A stretch of DNA of 64,000 nt from CBDCGJ01 sp965216645 (GTDB lineage Bacteria > Pseudomonadota > Alphaproteobacteria > GCA-2731375): contig CBDCGJ010000047.1 in the NCBI GenBank assembly GCA_965216645.1, positions 1-64,000 of the forward strand, written 5' to 3'. This document shows positions 37,054 to 44,468 of this stretch, piece by piece. The position numbers and the translations under genes were made by a program. Positions within the stretch are counted from its first letter, which is position 1. Each line of letters begins with the position of its first letter. The notes under the pieces were generated by a model, which ran no database searches, was not told where the DNA came from, and saw only the letters and a list, made by a program, of their open reading frames with translations.

Positions 37054-37509
37054 ATGGCGATGCTCAAACCCGGCGATCGGGCGCCGGACTTCTCACTGCC
37101 CGACCAGAGCAATCACCTGACCGGCCCGGCCAACTACCGCGGTCATAAGGTGATCCTGTGGTGGTATCCGAAGGCCGACACGCCCGGTTGAACGGTGGAA
37201 GGCAAAGGGTTCCGTGACCGAATCCAAGACTTCACATCGCAAAACTGCCTCGTCGTCGGCATCTCCTGCGACACCCCGGCGGAAAACCGCCTGTTCAAGG
37301 AGAAATTCAACTTTCCCTTCGACCTGCTCTCAGACCCCAGCCGCGAAACCGCCATGGCCTACGGCGCGGCGGACAGCCCCGACACCGAATACCCGGCACG
37401 CATCAGCTACCTGATCGACGAGAACGGCCGCATTGCGAAGGCTTATGCCAAGGTCGTGCCGAGCGTCCATCCGGAGGAAGTGTTGGCCGATTTGGCGGCG
37501 CCGGGCTGA
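37054..37509 (+). CDS. Peroxiredoxin (Bcp/AhpC-TSA type) with in-frame TGA at the peroxidatic position: probable selenoprotein
   Basis: Reading through the TGA at 37189-37191 gives a 151-residue peroxiredoxin, with LKPGDRAPDFSLPDQ at the N-terminus and WWYPKADTPG immediately before codon 46. The peroxidatic Cys of Bcp-type enzymes lies exactly at codon 46, and the downstream TVEG-KGFRDRI matches the family without any frame change. The C-terminal half has DLLSDPSRE and YLIDENGRI. The usual Bcp resolving Cys five residues on is Gly, but Cys65 and Cys72 (ISCDTP) are present. A stem-loop lies just after the TGA. Selenocysteine peroxiredoxins are known in bacteria; the assignment here is inference. 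The alternative is a nonsense mutation of TGC or TGT. Confidence 0.85.
37207..37225 (+). promoter_or_regulatory. Candidate bacterial SECIS stem-loop
   Basis: The sequence GGGTTC-CGTGACC-GAATCC forms a six-base-pair stem with a seven-base apical loop that has G at its second position. The loop begins 21 bases after the TGA. Bacterial SECIS elements sit inside the coding region just downstream of the UGA and carry a G near the start of the loop. An alternative overlapping hairpin (CGGTGGAA pairing with TTCC and ACCG) spans 37193-37220. Confidence 0.5.
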
Positions 37510-37514
37510 AGATT

Positions 37515-37623
37515 GTCATCCCGTGCGCAATGCGGTGCGAAGTGCCGCTTTGCAGACACGGGATCGCGGCAGGCACCGTGCTTGTGGCGATCCCGGCTCG
37601 CGCTGCGTTCGGCCGGGATGACG
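37515..37623. repeat. REP-like palindromic repeat R2
   Basis: It opens GTCATCCCG and closes CGGGATGAC, with inner complementary GC-rich blocks (GGATCGC / GCGATCC). It fills the space between the convergent ends of the peroxiredoxin and the HMG-CoA lyase-like gene and may also act as a terminator. Confidence 0.65.
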
Positions 37624-37634
37624 ACTTTTCAACG

Positions 37635-38555
37635 TCACCCCCGCTGCCGCGCCACCTCCGGGAAGGCGCCGGCCTTCATGACCAGGCCGGGGAGCGGGGC
37701 CGGGAAGTAGCTCTCGGCCCAGTCGGCGACGGCGATCAGGGCGTCGAGGTCGATGCCGGTGTCGTAACCCATATTGCGCAGCATGAAGCAGAGGTCTTCG
37801 GTGGCGATATTGCCGGTGGCGCGCGGCGCGAAGGGGCAGCCGCCGATGCCGCCAATAGAGGCGTCGAGATAGTTTGCCCCGGCCGCCACGGCGGCGGCGG
37901 CGTTGGCGTAGCCGGTATTGCGGGTATTGTGAAAATGCCCGCCCAGGGGCAGGTCGTCGCCGACGGCGCCGCGCACCGCGTCCAGGCGTTCGGTAATCTG
38001 CGTCGGCACGGCGGCGCCGATGGTATCGGCCAGCCAGATCTCCGCCACCCCGCCATTGGCAAACCGCTTGGCGATTTCGCAGACCTTGGCGAGCGACGTA
38101 TCGCCCTCGAAGGGGCAACCGAAGGCGGCGGCGACGCCGGCGGACAGGCGGATGCCGGCGGCGGCGGCTTTCTCCGCAACCTGGTCGAAGCCGGCCAGGG
38201 TCTCGGCGATGCTGGCGCCCTGGTTGCGCTGGTTGAAAGTCTCGCTGGCAACGGCGACATAACGGATCTCGCTGACGCCCGCGTCGATCGCCCGTTCCGC
38301 CCCGCGTAGGTTCAGGGCCAGGCCGGCGAAGGTCACCCCGTCAGGCCGGTCAATGCCCGCCATCACCTCTTCGGCGAAGGCCATCTGCGGCACCCGCTTG
38401 GGATTGACGAAGCTGACCGCCTCGATCCGCTTGAGGCCGGTGCGCGCGAGCCGATTGATCAGTTCGATCCGTTCCTCGACGCTCCAATGGCGATCCTCGC
38501 TCTGCAGGCCGTCGCGCGGGCCCACTTCGCAAATCTCGATATGTGTGCCGGTCAT
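37635..38555 (-). CDS. Hydroxymethylglutaryl-CoA lyase family protein
   Basis: The 306-residue TIM barrel has the HMGL signature: EVGPRDGLQSE near residue 10 supplies metal and substrate residues, GGHFHNTRNTGYAN near residue 204 holds the metal His pair, and a GGIGGCPFAPRATGN loop near residue 237 contains the catalytic Cys. These lyases cleave 3-hydroxy-3-methylglutaryl-CoA or related 3-hydroxyacyl-CoAs to acetyl-CoA (or another acyl-CoA) and an oxoacid. It starts one base after the CoA-transferase stop, so a CoA-transfer then cleavage sequence is likely (for example citramalyl- or methylglutaryl-type acids). Confidence 0.9.
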   Translation of the reverse strand: MTGTHIEICEVGPRDGLQSEDRHWSVEERIELINRLARTGLKRIEAVSFVNPKRVPQMAFAEEVMAGIDRPDGVTFAGLALNLRGAERAIDAGVSEIRYVAVASETFNQRNQGASIAETLAGFDQVAEKAAAAGIRLSAGVAAAFGCPFEGDTSLAKVCEIAKRFANGGVAEIWLADTIGAAVPTQITERLDAVRGAVGDDLPLGGHFHNTRNTGYANAAAAVAAGANYLDASIGGIGGCPFAPRATGNIATEDLCFMLRNMGYDTGIDLDALIAVADWAESYFPAPLPGLVMKAGAFPEVARQRG

Positions 38556-38556
38556 C

Positions 38557-39792
38557 TCAAATGATTCCTCTCTCGCTCAGGTCGGCCAGCTCTTCGTCGC
38601 TGAAGCCGAGCAGGTCGCCATAGATCTCCTTATTGTGCTTGCCCGGCTCGTCCGGACCCAGCCAGGCCAAATCCGCCGGCGTCTCGCTGAATTGCGGGGT
38701 AAAGCCGGGGATCGCCATATCGCCGAAATAGTCGTCCTGAATACGCCGGACCATGCCGCGGGCCGCGAACTGCGGATCCTTGGCGATATCCTCGATGGTA
38801 TAGATCGGGCCGACCACCACGTCGTGCTTGTCGAGCAGGTCGTCGATCTCCTGCGCTGTCAGGGTCTTGGTCCATTCGGCAATCAAACCATCCAACTCCT
38901 CCGCATGGTCGCCGCGGGCGAGATGGGTGTAGTAGCGTTCGTCTTCCGCCAGTTCCGGCCGGCCCATCGCTTCGCAGAGACGCACGAACATGGGGTCGAA
39001 ATTGGCGGCGATAATCACCCACTTACCGTCCTTGGTCGGAAACAGGTTGGAGGGGGAGACGTTGGCGAGACCGGTGCCGCTGGCTTCCCGGATCGCGCCG
39101 GTCTTGTCGTATTCGCTGAGCGAGCCTTCCATGAAAGCGAAGCAGCTTTCGAGGATCGAGGCGTCGACCACCTGACCCTTGCCGCCGCCCAACGCATCGC
39201 GCTGGTAGATCGCCATCAACAGGCCCTGAGCGGCGAACATACCGGTCAGCGTATCGCCGAGGGAGATATGCATGCGCGGCGGCGCCTCGCCGGGGAAGCC
39301 ATTGATGTGACGCAGGCCGCCCATGGCTTCGCCGACGCTGGCAAAACCGGGCCGCGGCGCGTAGGGACCGGTCTGGCCATAGCCGGAAATCCGGACGATC
39401 ACCAGGCGCGGGTTGATCGCCAGCAATTCATCTGGGCCGAGGCCCCATTTCTCAAGCGTCCCCGGCTTGAAGTTCTCGATCAAGGCATCGGCGTCCACGA
39501 CCAGCTTGCGGACCAGTTCGCGGCCGTCCTCGGTACGCAGGTTGGCGGTCACCGACTTCTTGTTGCGGGCGAGCGTCGGCCACCACAGGCTGCGGTCCTT
39601 GTAGCGGTGATGACCCCAATTACGCATGGGATCGCCGCCTTCCGGCGGTTCCACCTTGATCACTTCGGCGCCGAAGTCCGCGACCCGGGCGGCGGTGAAC
39701 GGTCCGGCCAGCAACTGGCCCATTTCGATAACGCGCAAGCCGGCCAGCGGCCCGGTTAGACGCGGGTCGCGTTGACCCTCGGGTATCGGCAT
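38557..39792 (-). CDS. Family III (CaiB/BaiF) CoA transferase
   Basis: The 411-residue enzyme has the class III signature: LAGLRVIEMGQLLAGPF near residue 13, AEVIKVEPPEGGDPMR near residue 43 and the ENFKPGTLEKWGLG region near residue 105. The catalytic Asp lies in GKGQVVDASILES near residue 210. Such dimers move CoA between carboxylates. It is directly followed by the HMG-CoA lyase-like gene and is divergent from a second CoA transferase, with only 113 bases between. Confidence 0.93.
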   Translation of the reverse strand: MPIPEGQRDPRLTGPLAGLRVIEMGQLLAGPFTAARVADFGAEVIKVEPPEGGDPMRNWGHHRYKDRSLWWPTLARNKKSVTANLRTEDGRELVRKLVVDADALIENFKPGTLEKWGLGPDELLAINPRLVIVRISGYGQTGPYAPRPGFASVGEAMGGLRHINGFPGEAPPRMHISLGDTLTGMFAAQGLLMAIYQRDALGGGKGQVVDASILESCFAFMEGSLSEYDKTGAIREASGTGLANVSPSNLFPTKDGKWVIIAANFDPMFVRLCEAMGRPELAEDERYYTHLARGDHAEELDGLIAEWTKTLTAQEIDDLLDKHDVVVGPIYTIEDIAKDPQFAARGMVRRIQDDYFGDMAIPGFTPQFSETPADLAWLGPDEPGKHNKEIYGDLLGFSDEELADLSERGII

Positions 39793-39905
39793 GCATCCCT
39801 CGTTTGGTTTTGGTTCGATAGTTAACGTACCTGAATCGGAATTTCTTCCGCAACTGCTTTGCGATGGACTAGACTGGGCGTCTTTATGGGATTGCGAGAG
39901 AAAAC

Positions 39906-41159
39906 ATGAGTTACGAGACGCCGTTTGCCGGTCTGCGTGTCGTCGACCTGTCGCAGGGCATTGCCGGGCCGTACTGCGCCATGCTTCTGGCCCAATACGG
40001 GGCCGACGTGATCAAGGTCGAGCCGCCGCAGGGGGATTGGGTGCGTCAGTTCGGTCAAATCTACGGTGATCATACGGCTTTTTCGATCGCCGGCAATCTG
40101 GGCAAGCGCTCCATCGTCTTGGACCTGAAGGACGAGGGCGACAAGGCTTTCCTGCACGATCTGGTCGCGACGGCCGATGTGTTCCTGGAAGGATTCCGTC
40201 CCGGCGTGATCGAGCGCCTGGGTTTCGACTACGAGACCATGCGGCGGGACAATCCCCGGCTCTTGTATCTGTCGATCTCCGGCTTCGGACAGGTCGGGCC
40301 GCTGAGCGAGAAACCGGCCATGGATCCGATCTTGCAGGCCTTCACCGGGTTCATGCACGCCAATGCCGACAAGGACGGCGAACCCCAGCGGGCCGGGCCG
40401 ATCCTGGTCGACATGTCGACCGCGCTTTATGCTTTCCAGGCGGTTTGTCCCGCCCTCTACGCCCGGCGGGACATGGACGAAGGCCGCTTTTTCGACGTCA
40501 GCCTGATGCATGCCGCGGCCAATCTGCAAGTCGTGCGGATGATGCAGACCGATCTTCTGGGCCAGCAGCCGAACGCGGCATCCGCGCCTAACATCGCCTT
40601 CGCCTGTAAGGAGGGCTATATCCTGACAATCGCGCCCAGCGACCGCGAGTTTCAGACCTTCTGCAAACTGACGGAGATGGAAGATTTGATCGACGACCCC
40701 CGGTTCGCGACTCGGCTGGCACGGATGCAAAATGGCCACCTGATCAACGAACGCTGCTTCGCGATGTTCAAGCGGAAGACGGCGGCGGAATGGACGGCGC
40801 TTTTTACAGAGCACGGTTTGCAGAATGAGCAGGTGCTGGATTATCCCGATTTCCTGGATCATCCCCAGGTGGCGGCGACCGGCCTGATTTCATGGCTCGA
40901 CCAACCGGGTCTGGATCGCCCTGTGCCGGTGCCCAATCCGCCTGGTGCGCCACCGCTGAAACCGGGGGGACGCCTTGCCCACGCGCCATCGGTTGGCGAG
41001 CACAGCGACGAAATCCGGGCCGAGATGGCGCGTTTGATGCAGGGACAATTCCGCCGCCTGAACGCGCTGCTAATTTCCACCGGTCATCCCGGCCGGAGCG
41101 GCGCGGAGAGCCGGGATCGTTACAGGCGCGGTGTCTTGAACGATCCCGAACATCGCTGA
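39906..41159 (+). CDS. Family III (CaiB/BaiF) CoA transferase with repeat-encoded tail
   Basis: The 417-residue protein has AGLRVVDLSQGIAGPYCA near residue 8, ADVIKVEPPQGDWVR near residue 37 and the catalytic Asp region RFFDVSLMHAAAN near residue 200. It is a second-subgroup CoA transferase, distinct from its divergent neighbour. The last 25 or so codons, from 41083 on, are translated out of a REP-like repeat (GHPGRSGAESRDR), so the native C-terminus has been replaced or lengthened by the repeat. No clear ribosome site is seen; GAGAG lies seven bases before the ATG. Confidence 0.9.
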   Translation: MSYETPFAGLRVVDLSQGIAGPYCAMLLAQYGADVIKVEPPQGDWVRQFGQIYGDHTAFSIAGNLGKRSIVLDLKDEGDKAFLHDLVATADVFLEGFRPGVIERLGFDYETMRRDNPRLLYLSISGFGQVGPLSEKPAMDPILQAFTGFMHANADKDGEPQRAGPILVDMSTALYAFQAVCPALYARRDMDEGRFFDVSLMHAAANLQVVRMMQTDLLGQQPNAASAPNIAFACKEGYILTIAPSDREFQTFCKLTEMEDLIDDPRFATRLARMQNGHLINERCFAMFKRKTAAEWTALFTEHGLQNEQVLDYPDFLDHPQVAATGLISWLDQPGLDRPVPVPNPPGAPPLKPGGRLAHAPSVGEHSDEIRAEMARLMQGQFRRLNALLISTGHPGRSGAESRDRYRRGVLNDPEHR

Positions 41160-41176
41160 CGCGATCCCGGGACGAC
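41083..41176. repeat. REP-like palindromic repeat R3, overlapping a gene end
   Basis: It opens GTCATCCCGG and closes CCGGGACGAC, and it has the inner GATCCCG arms of the other copies. Most of it lies inside the coding frame of the upstream CoA transferase. Confidence 0.6.
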
Positions 41177-41207
41177 GGGGTAGGGCATTCGCGAAAAGGA
41201 GACCGCC

Positions 41208-41426
41208 ATGGCCACGCCGAGTCAGATCGCCAAGAAACATTACGAGGCCGCGCTTGCCGAAGCGGCCGCCGCCAGCATTCCCGCCGACACCATGGCGCGG
41301 ACGCTCATGTCCTTTCTGATGGTGACCTATCGGGAGCATTACAGCATCGAACAGATCCGCGAGGAACTGACCAATCTGGCCGACAATCTGGATCCGGACG
41401 AAGAGTATCTTTTCATGCGGCCGTAA
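41208..41426 (+). CDS. Small hypothetical helical protein
   Basis: The 72-residue protein begins at the ATG at 41208 after an AAAGGAGA site. It is predicted mostly helical (SQIAKKHYEAALAEAAAASI, then MARTLMSFLMVTYREHYSIEQIREEL), with an acidic stretch (DNLDPDEEYLF). No Cys and no signal peptide are present. I do not recognise a family. It is followed by the palindrome that the IS element has split. Confidence 0.6.
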   Translation: MATPSQIAKKHYEAALAEAAAASIPADTMARTLMSFLMVTYREHYSIEQIREELTNLADNLDPDEEYLFMRP

Positions 41427-41435
41427 GCGAAGCCG

Positions 41436-41448
41436 CCGTCATACCGGC
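41436..41448. repeat. Left arm of the palindrome split by the IS element
   Basis: The arm CCGTCATACCGGC here and its exact reverse complement at 43200-43212 would face each other across a six-base loop if the IS and one target copy were removed. Before insertion this was a perfect 13-base hairpin after the small helical protein gene. Confidence 0.75.
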
Positions 41449-41495
41449 TCTAACAGGCTGCTGAGAAAGTCGACACCAGCCCAATTTCCATCACT

Positions 41496-41548
41496 GTCAT
41501 GCCGGAAACGGCGAAGCCGTTATCCGGTATCTCGGGCAGAATAGAGCG
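41496..41548. repeat. REP-like palindromic repeat R4, inside the IS left end
   Basis: About 50 of 53 bases match 60596-60648. The core AACGGC-GAA-GCCGTT hairpin lies inside CCGGA/TCCGG arms. The copy sits between the outer and inner inverted repeats of the IS element. Confidence 0.7.
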
Positions 41549-41734
41549 TCATTTCAACTGCCTGCTTCGTTGACCGTGAAGAATTTCCAAGCATCTGAAT
41601 TTCTTTAGCGTTTTCGGGTTTTCCCACCTTCAAAATTGCAAGAAACTGACTTTGTTGGGTTGGTTTTCTTGCAATTTGCGCGGGCCTTTTTGCTGTGATT
41701 CAATTGTCTTGAATCGCTTGCAGGGAGGGGTTTT

Positions 41735-43081
41735 ATGCGGCCGAGGGAACCGGAAGATCGCGGACAACAGGATATGTTCCGCTCGCGCCTGGATCAGATT
41801 TTGGACCTGGAGCACCCCAAGGCGATTTTGGCGGAGAAGATCGACTGGCAATTTTTGTCCGAGAAGCTGGGCGAGGTTTATGAGCACGGCCCCGGCCAGC
41901 CGCCGCTGCCGACACGCCTGATGGCCGGTCTGCATATCCTCAAATACACCGACAATCTGTCCGACGAGGAACTCTGCGCGCGCTGGGTGGAGAACCCCTA
42001 TTACCAATATTTTTGCGGCGAGGAATTCTTTTGTCACCGGCTGCCCTTTGACCGTTCCTCAATGACCCGCTGGCGCCAGCGCATGGGGGATGAACGGCTG
42101 ATGGCGCTGTTACAGGAAAGCCTGGCGGTTGCGGTCAAGACCAAGGCGGCCAAGCCGTCGGACTTTACCCGCGTCATCGTCGATACCACGGTGCAGGAAA
42201 AGAACGTGATGTTCCCGACCGATGCCAAGCTGATCCACCGGGCCCGCGAACGGCTGGTGCGGCAGGCCAAGGCCGCCGGCATCAAACTGCGCCAGAGCTA
42301 TGTGCGGGTCGGTAAAAAGGCCTTGATCGCGCATCAACGCTATGCCCACGCCAAGCAATACAAGCGGGCCAGGAAACAGTTGCGCAAGCTGAAGTCCTTT
42401 CTGGGCCGGACAATCCGCGACATTCGCCGTAAGACCAAGGGCAACGAAGCCTTGCAAGACGCCTTCCGCCGGCCGCTCTGGCTGGGCGAACGTGTGATGA
42501 CACAAAAGTCGCGCGAGCCTTTGCCGAAAATCTATAGCCTGCATGCGCCGGAGGTGGAATGCATCGGCAAAGGCAAGGCGCACAAACCTTATGAGTTCGG
42601 CGTCAAGGCCTCCATCGCGACCACGGAAAGACGATGCAAGGGCGGCCAGTTCGCCGTCCATGCCATGGCCCTGCCGGGCAGGCCATACGATGGGCACACA
42701 TTGGAAACCGTGATCCCGGCCATCGAGGCCGCAACCGGCGGCACCCTGAAACGGATCCTGGCAGATGCCGGCTACAAAGGCCACAACGCGCCTGGAAAAT
42801 ACAAGTTCAGGGTTTACACCACCGGCCAAAAACGCCGGGTCACCCCCGCCATCAAACGTCAAATGCGGCGACGGGCAGCGGTCGAACCAGTCATCGGCCA
42901 CATCAAGAATGAACACCGGATGGGCCGAAACTATCTCGCCCACAAACACGGAGACGCCATCAATCCGATCCTGGCTGCCGCCGGCTACAACTTCCGCCTC
43001 ATCCTAAACTGGATCAGGCTTCTTTGCGCTTGGATTAGGGCCGCGTTCATCGCGGAGCACCGACCTAAAATAACCGCTTAA
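41735..43081 (+). CDS. IS5-family transposase
   Basis: The 448-residue protein has the N-terminal DUF772-type domain (TRLMAGLHILKYTDNLSDEE, then FCHRLPFDRSSMTRWRQR) and a DDE domain with VIVDTTVQEKN near residue 149 and ILADAGYKGH near residue 342. The terminal segment MRRRAAVEPVIGHIKNEHRMGRNYL contains the catalytic Glu. This cut-and-paste type enzyme moves the surrounding element. The frame is complete, so the element may still be active. Codon use is similar to the host genes. Confidence 0.93.
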   Translation: MRPREPEDRGQQDMFRSRLDQILDLEHPKAILAEKIDWQFLSEKLGEVYEHGPGQPPLPTRLMAGLHILKYTDNLSDEELCARWVENPYYQYFCGEEFFCHRLPFDRSSMTRWRQRMGDERLMALLQESLAVAVKTKAAKPSDFTRVIVDTTVQEKNVMFPTDAKLIHRARERLVRQAKAAGIKLRQSYVRVGKKALIAHQRYAHAKQYKRARKQLRKLKSFLGRTIRDIRRKTKGNEALQDAFRRPLWLGERVMTQKSREPLPKIYSLHAPEVECIGKGKAHKPYEFGVKASIATTERRCKGGQFAVHAMALPGRPYDGHTLETVIPAIEAATGGTLKRILADAGYKGHNAPGKYKFRVYTTGQKRRVTPAIKRQMRRRAAVEPVIGHIKNEHRMGRNYLAHKHGDAINPILAAAGYNFRLILNWIRLLCAWIRAAFIAEHRPKITA

Positions 43082-43124
43082 TCGCTTTTCTTCACGGTCG
43101 ACTAACGAGTTTCAGTCTGCCCAA

Positions 43125-43158
43125 GATCCCGGATCGCGCTACGCTTGTCCGGGATGAC
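43125..43158. repeat. REP-like palindromic repeat R5, inside the IS right end
   Basis: The short element reads GATCCCGGAT ... TCCGGGATGAC, an inverted repeat with the same GGGATGAC end as R1 and R2. It lies between the inner and outer inverted repeats of the IS element. Confidence 0.6.
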
Positions 43159-43199
43159 AAGTTTATTGCTCGATTGGGTTTTTTCAGCAGCCTGCTAGT

Positions 43200-43212
43200 G
43201 CCGGTATGACGG
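43200..43212. repeat. Right arm of the palindrome split by the IS element
   Basis: GCCGGTATGACGG is the exact reverse complement of 41436-41448. See the left arm. Confidence 0.75.
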
Positions 43213-43229
43213 TTTGGTGATAGGGCCGC

Positions 43230-44468
43230 CTAGATCACCAGGACAGCCCGGAAGTCGTTGACGTTGGTCGCCGTTGGGCCGGAGACGATCAGGTCGCCGG
43301 CGGCGTCGAAGACGGCGTAGCTGTTGTTGCGGGCGAGTTCGGCCGCCGGGTCGAGGCCGGCGGCACGGGCTCGCGACAGCGTGTTGGGGGTGACCATGGC
43401 GCCGGCATGGCCGCCGGCACCGTCGATCCCGTCGGTGTCGGCGAACAGACCGAAGATCCCGTCATCCGCCAAGGCCAGCGCGAAACCGAGGGCGCATTCG
43501 GAATTACGTCCGCCTTTGCCTTTGCCGCGTACCGTGACCGTCGTCTCGCCGCCGGATAGGATGAGGGCCGGCGGAGCCACCGGGGTGCCGTGCCGCCTGA
43601 TCGCGCCAGCAAGACCGGCGAGCATGGTGCCGACCTCCCGCGCTTCCCCCTCGATGGCGTCGCCCAGGTTCAGGACCCGCAGGTTGGCTGCTGCGGCCAC
43701 GTTGCGCAGAACGTCGATGGGCCGCAGTACGAGTTTCGACAGGTTGCCGTCGAACACCGCATCGCCCGGTTTCGGCGTTTCGTCGCCGCGCGCGAGATGC
43801 ATGCGTGCCGCCGGCGCCTCTATGGCGAAGCGGTCGAGCACCGACAGCGCGTCGGCGCAGGTCGTCGGGTCGGGTTGCGTCGGGCCGGAGGCGATGACAG
43901 AGAGATCGTCGCCGACCACGTCGGAGACGGCCAGGGTCAGCACCCGCGCCGGCGCGGCGATCTGGGCCAGCCGTCCACCTTTGATGCGGGAGAGATGTTT
44001 GCGCACGCAGTTCATGTCCTGGATACGGGCGCCGCTGCGCAACAGCGCTTCGTTGACCGCGCGCTTGTCGGCGCCGCTGAGATCGCCGGCCGGCGCCGCC
44101 AGCAAGGCGCTGCCGCCGCCGGAGATCAGGCAAGCCAGCGTATCTCCTGCGCCCAGTCCGTCGGCCACGGCGAGGATCCGGTCCGCCGCCGCTTCCCCGG
44201 CTTCGTCGGGCACCGGATGCGCCGCTTCCACCACTTCGATGCCTCTGAGCGGTCGGACATAGCCATAGGGGGCAACGACCAAACCGTCGATCGGACCCCA
44301 GGCCGATTCCAGCGCCTCGGCCATGCGCGCGCTCGCCTTGCCGGCCCCGACCGCGACAATGCGGCCCTCTGGTTTGTCGGGCACGGCCGCCAGTACCGGG
44401 TCATGGGGATCGGCCGCCGCAAGAGCGGACTGCCATAACTCGTGAAGCAAAGAGGCAGGGTCAGTCAT
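43230..44468 (-). CDS. Glycerate 2-kinase, DUF4147/MOFRL family
   Basis: The 412-residue kinase has the DUF4147 domain, with VAVGAGKASARMAEALE near residue 38, CLISGGGSALL near residue 111 and NCVRKHLSRIKGGRLA near residue 152. A MOFRL domain with RGKGKGGRNSECALG and DTDGIDG follows. It phosphorylates D-glycerate to 2-phosphoglycerate in the glyoxylate or serine route. The start is set at the ATG at 44466-44468, overlapping the last codons of lysR by eight bases, so it is co-translated with the regulator. The longer frame to 44480 adds three residues. Confidence 0.9.
   Translation of the reverse strand: MTDPASLLHELWQSALAAADPHDPVLAAVPDKPEGRIVAVGAGKASARMAEALESAWGPIDGLVVAPYGYVRPLRGIEVVEAAHPVPDEAGEAAADRILAVADGLGAGDTLACLISGGGSALLAAPAGDLSGADKRAVNEALLRSGARIQDMNCVRKHLSRIKGGRLAQIAAPARVLTLAVSDVVGDDLSVIASGPTQPDPTTCADALSVLDRFAIEAPAARMHLARGDETPKPGDAVFDGNLSKLVLRPIDVLRNVAAAANLRVLNLGDAIEGEAREVGTMLAGLAGAIRRHGTPVAPPALILSGGETTVTVRGKGKGGRNSECALGFALALADDGIFGLFADTDGIDGAGGHAGAMVTPNTLSRARAAGLDPAAELARNNSYAVFDAAGDLIVSGPTATNVNDFRAVLVI

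Larger units (their letters stand above)
41454..43194 (+). mobile_element. IS5-family insertion sequence, about 1.74 kb
   Basis: The ends are inverted repeats: the left begins CAGGCTGCTGAGAAA and the right, read inward, begins CAGGCTGCTGAAAAA. It is flanked by CTAA on the left and CTAG on the right, both fitting the YTAR target of IS5 elements and differing at one base, so the duplication is slightly decayed or asymmetric. A second inner inverted repeat, GACCGTGAAGAA, lies at 41572-41583 and 43088-43099. Between outer and inner repeats are REP-like segments on both sides. One intact transposase is carried. Confidence 0.85.

Noticed and set aside
37195..37509. Separate short gene starting at GTG 37195
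   Set aside because: It is in frame with the upstream 45 codons, has no ribosome site and would be a peroxiredoxin without its active site. The read-through gene explains both halves.
38353..39759. 468-residue plus-strand frame
   Set aside because: It is the antisense of the CoA transferase and the HMG-CoA lyase-like gene, both with clear motifs.
41436..43212. Rho-independent terminator split by the IS
   Set aside because: The restored hairpin has no T-tract on either side, so I treat it as a REP-like palindrome, although a terminator role cannot be excluded.
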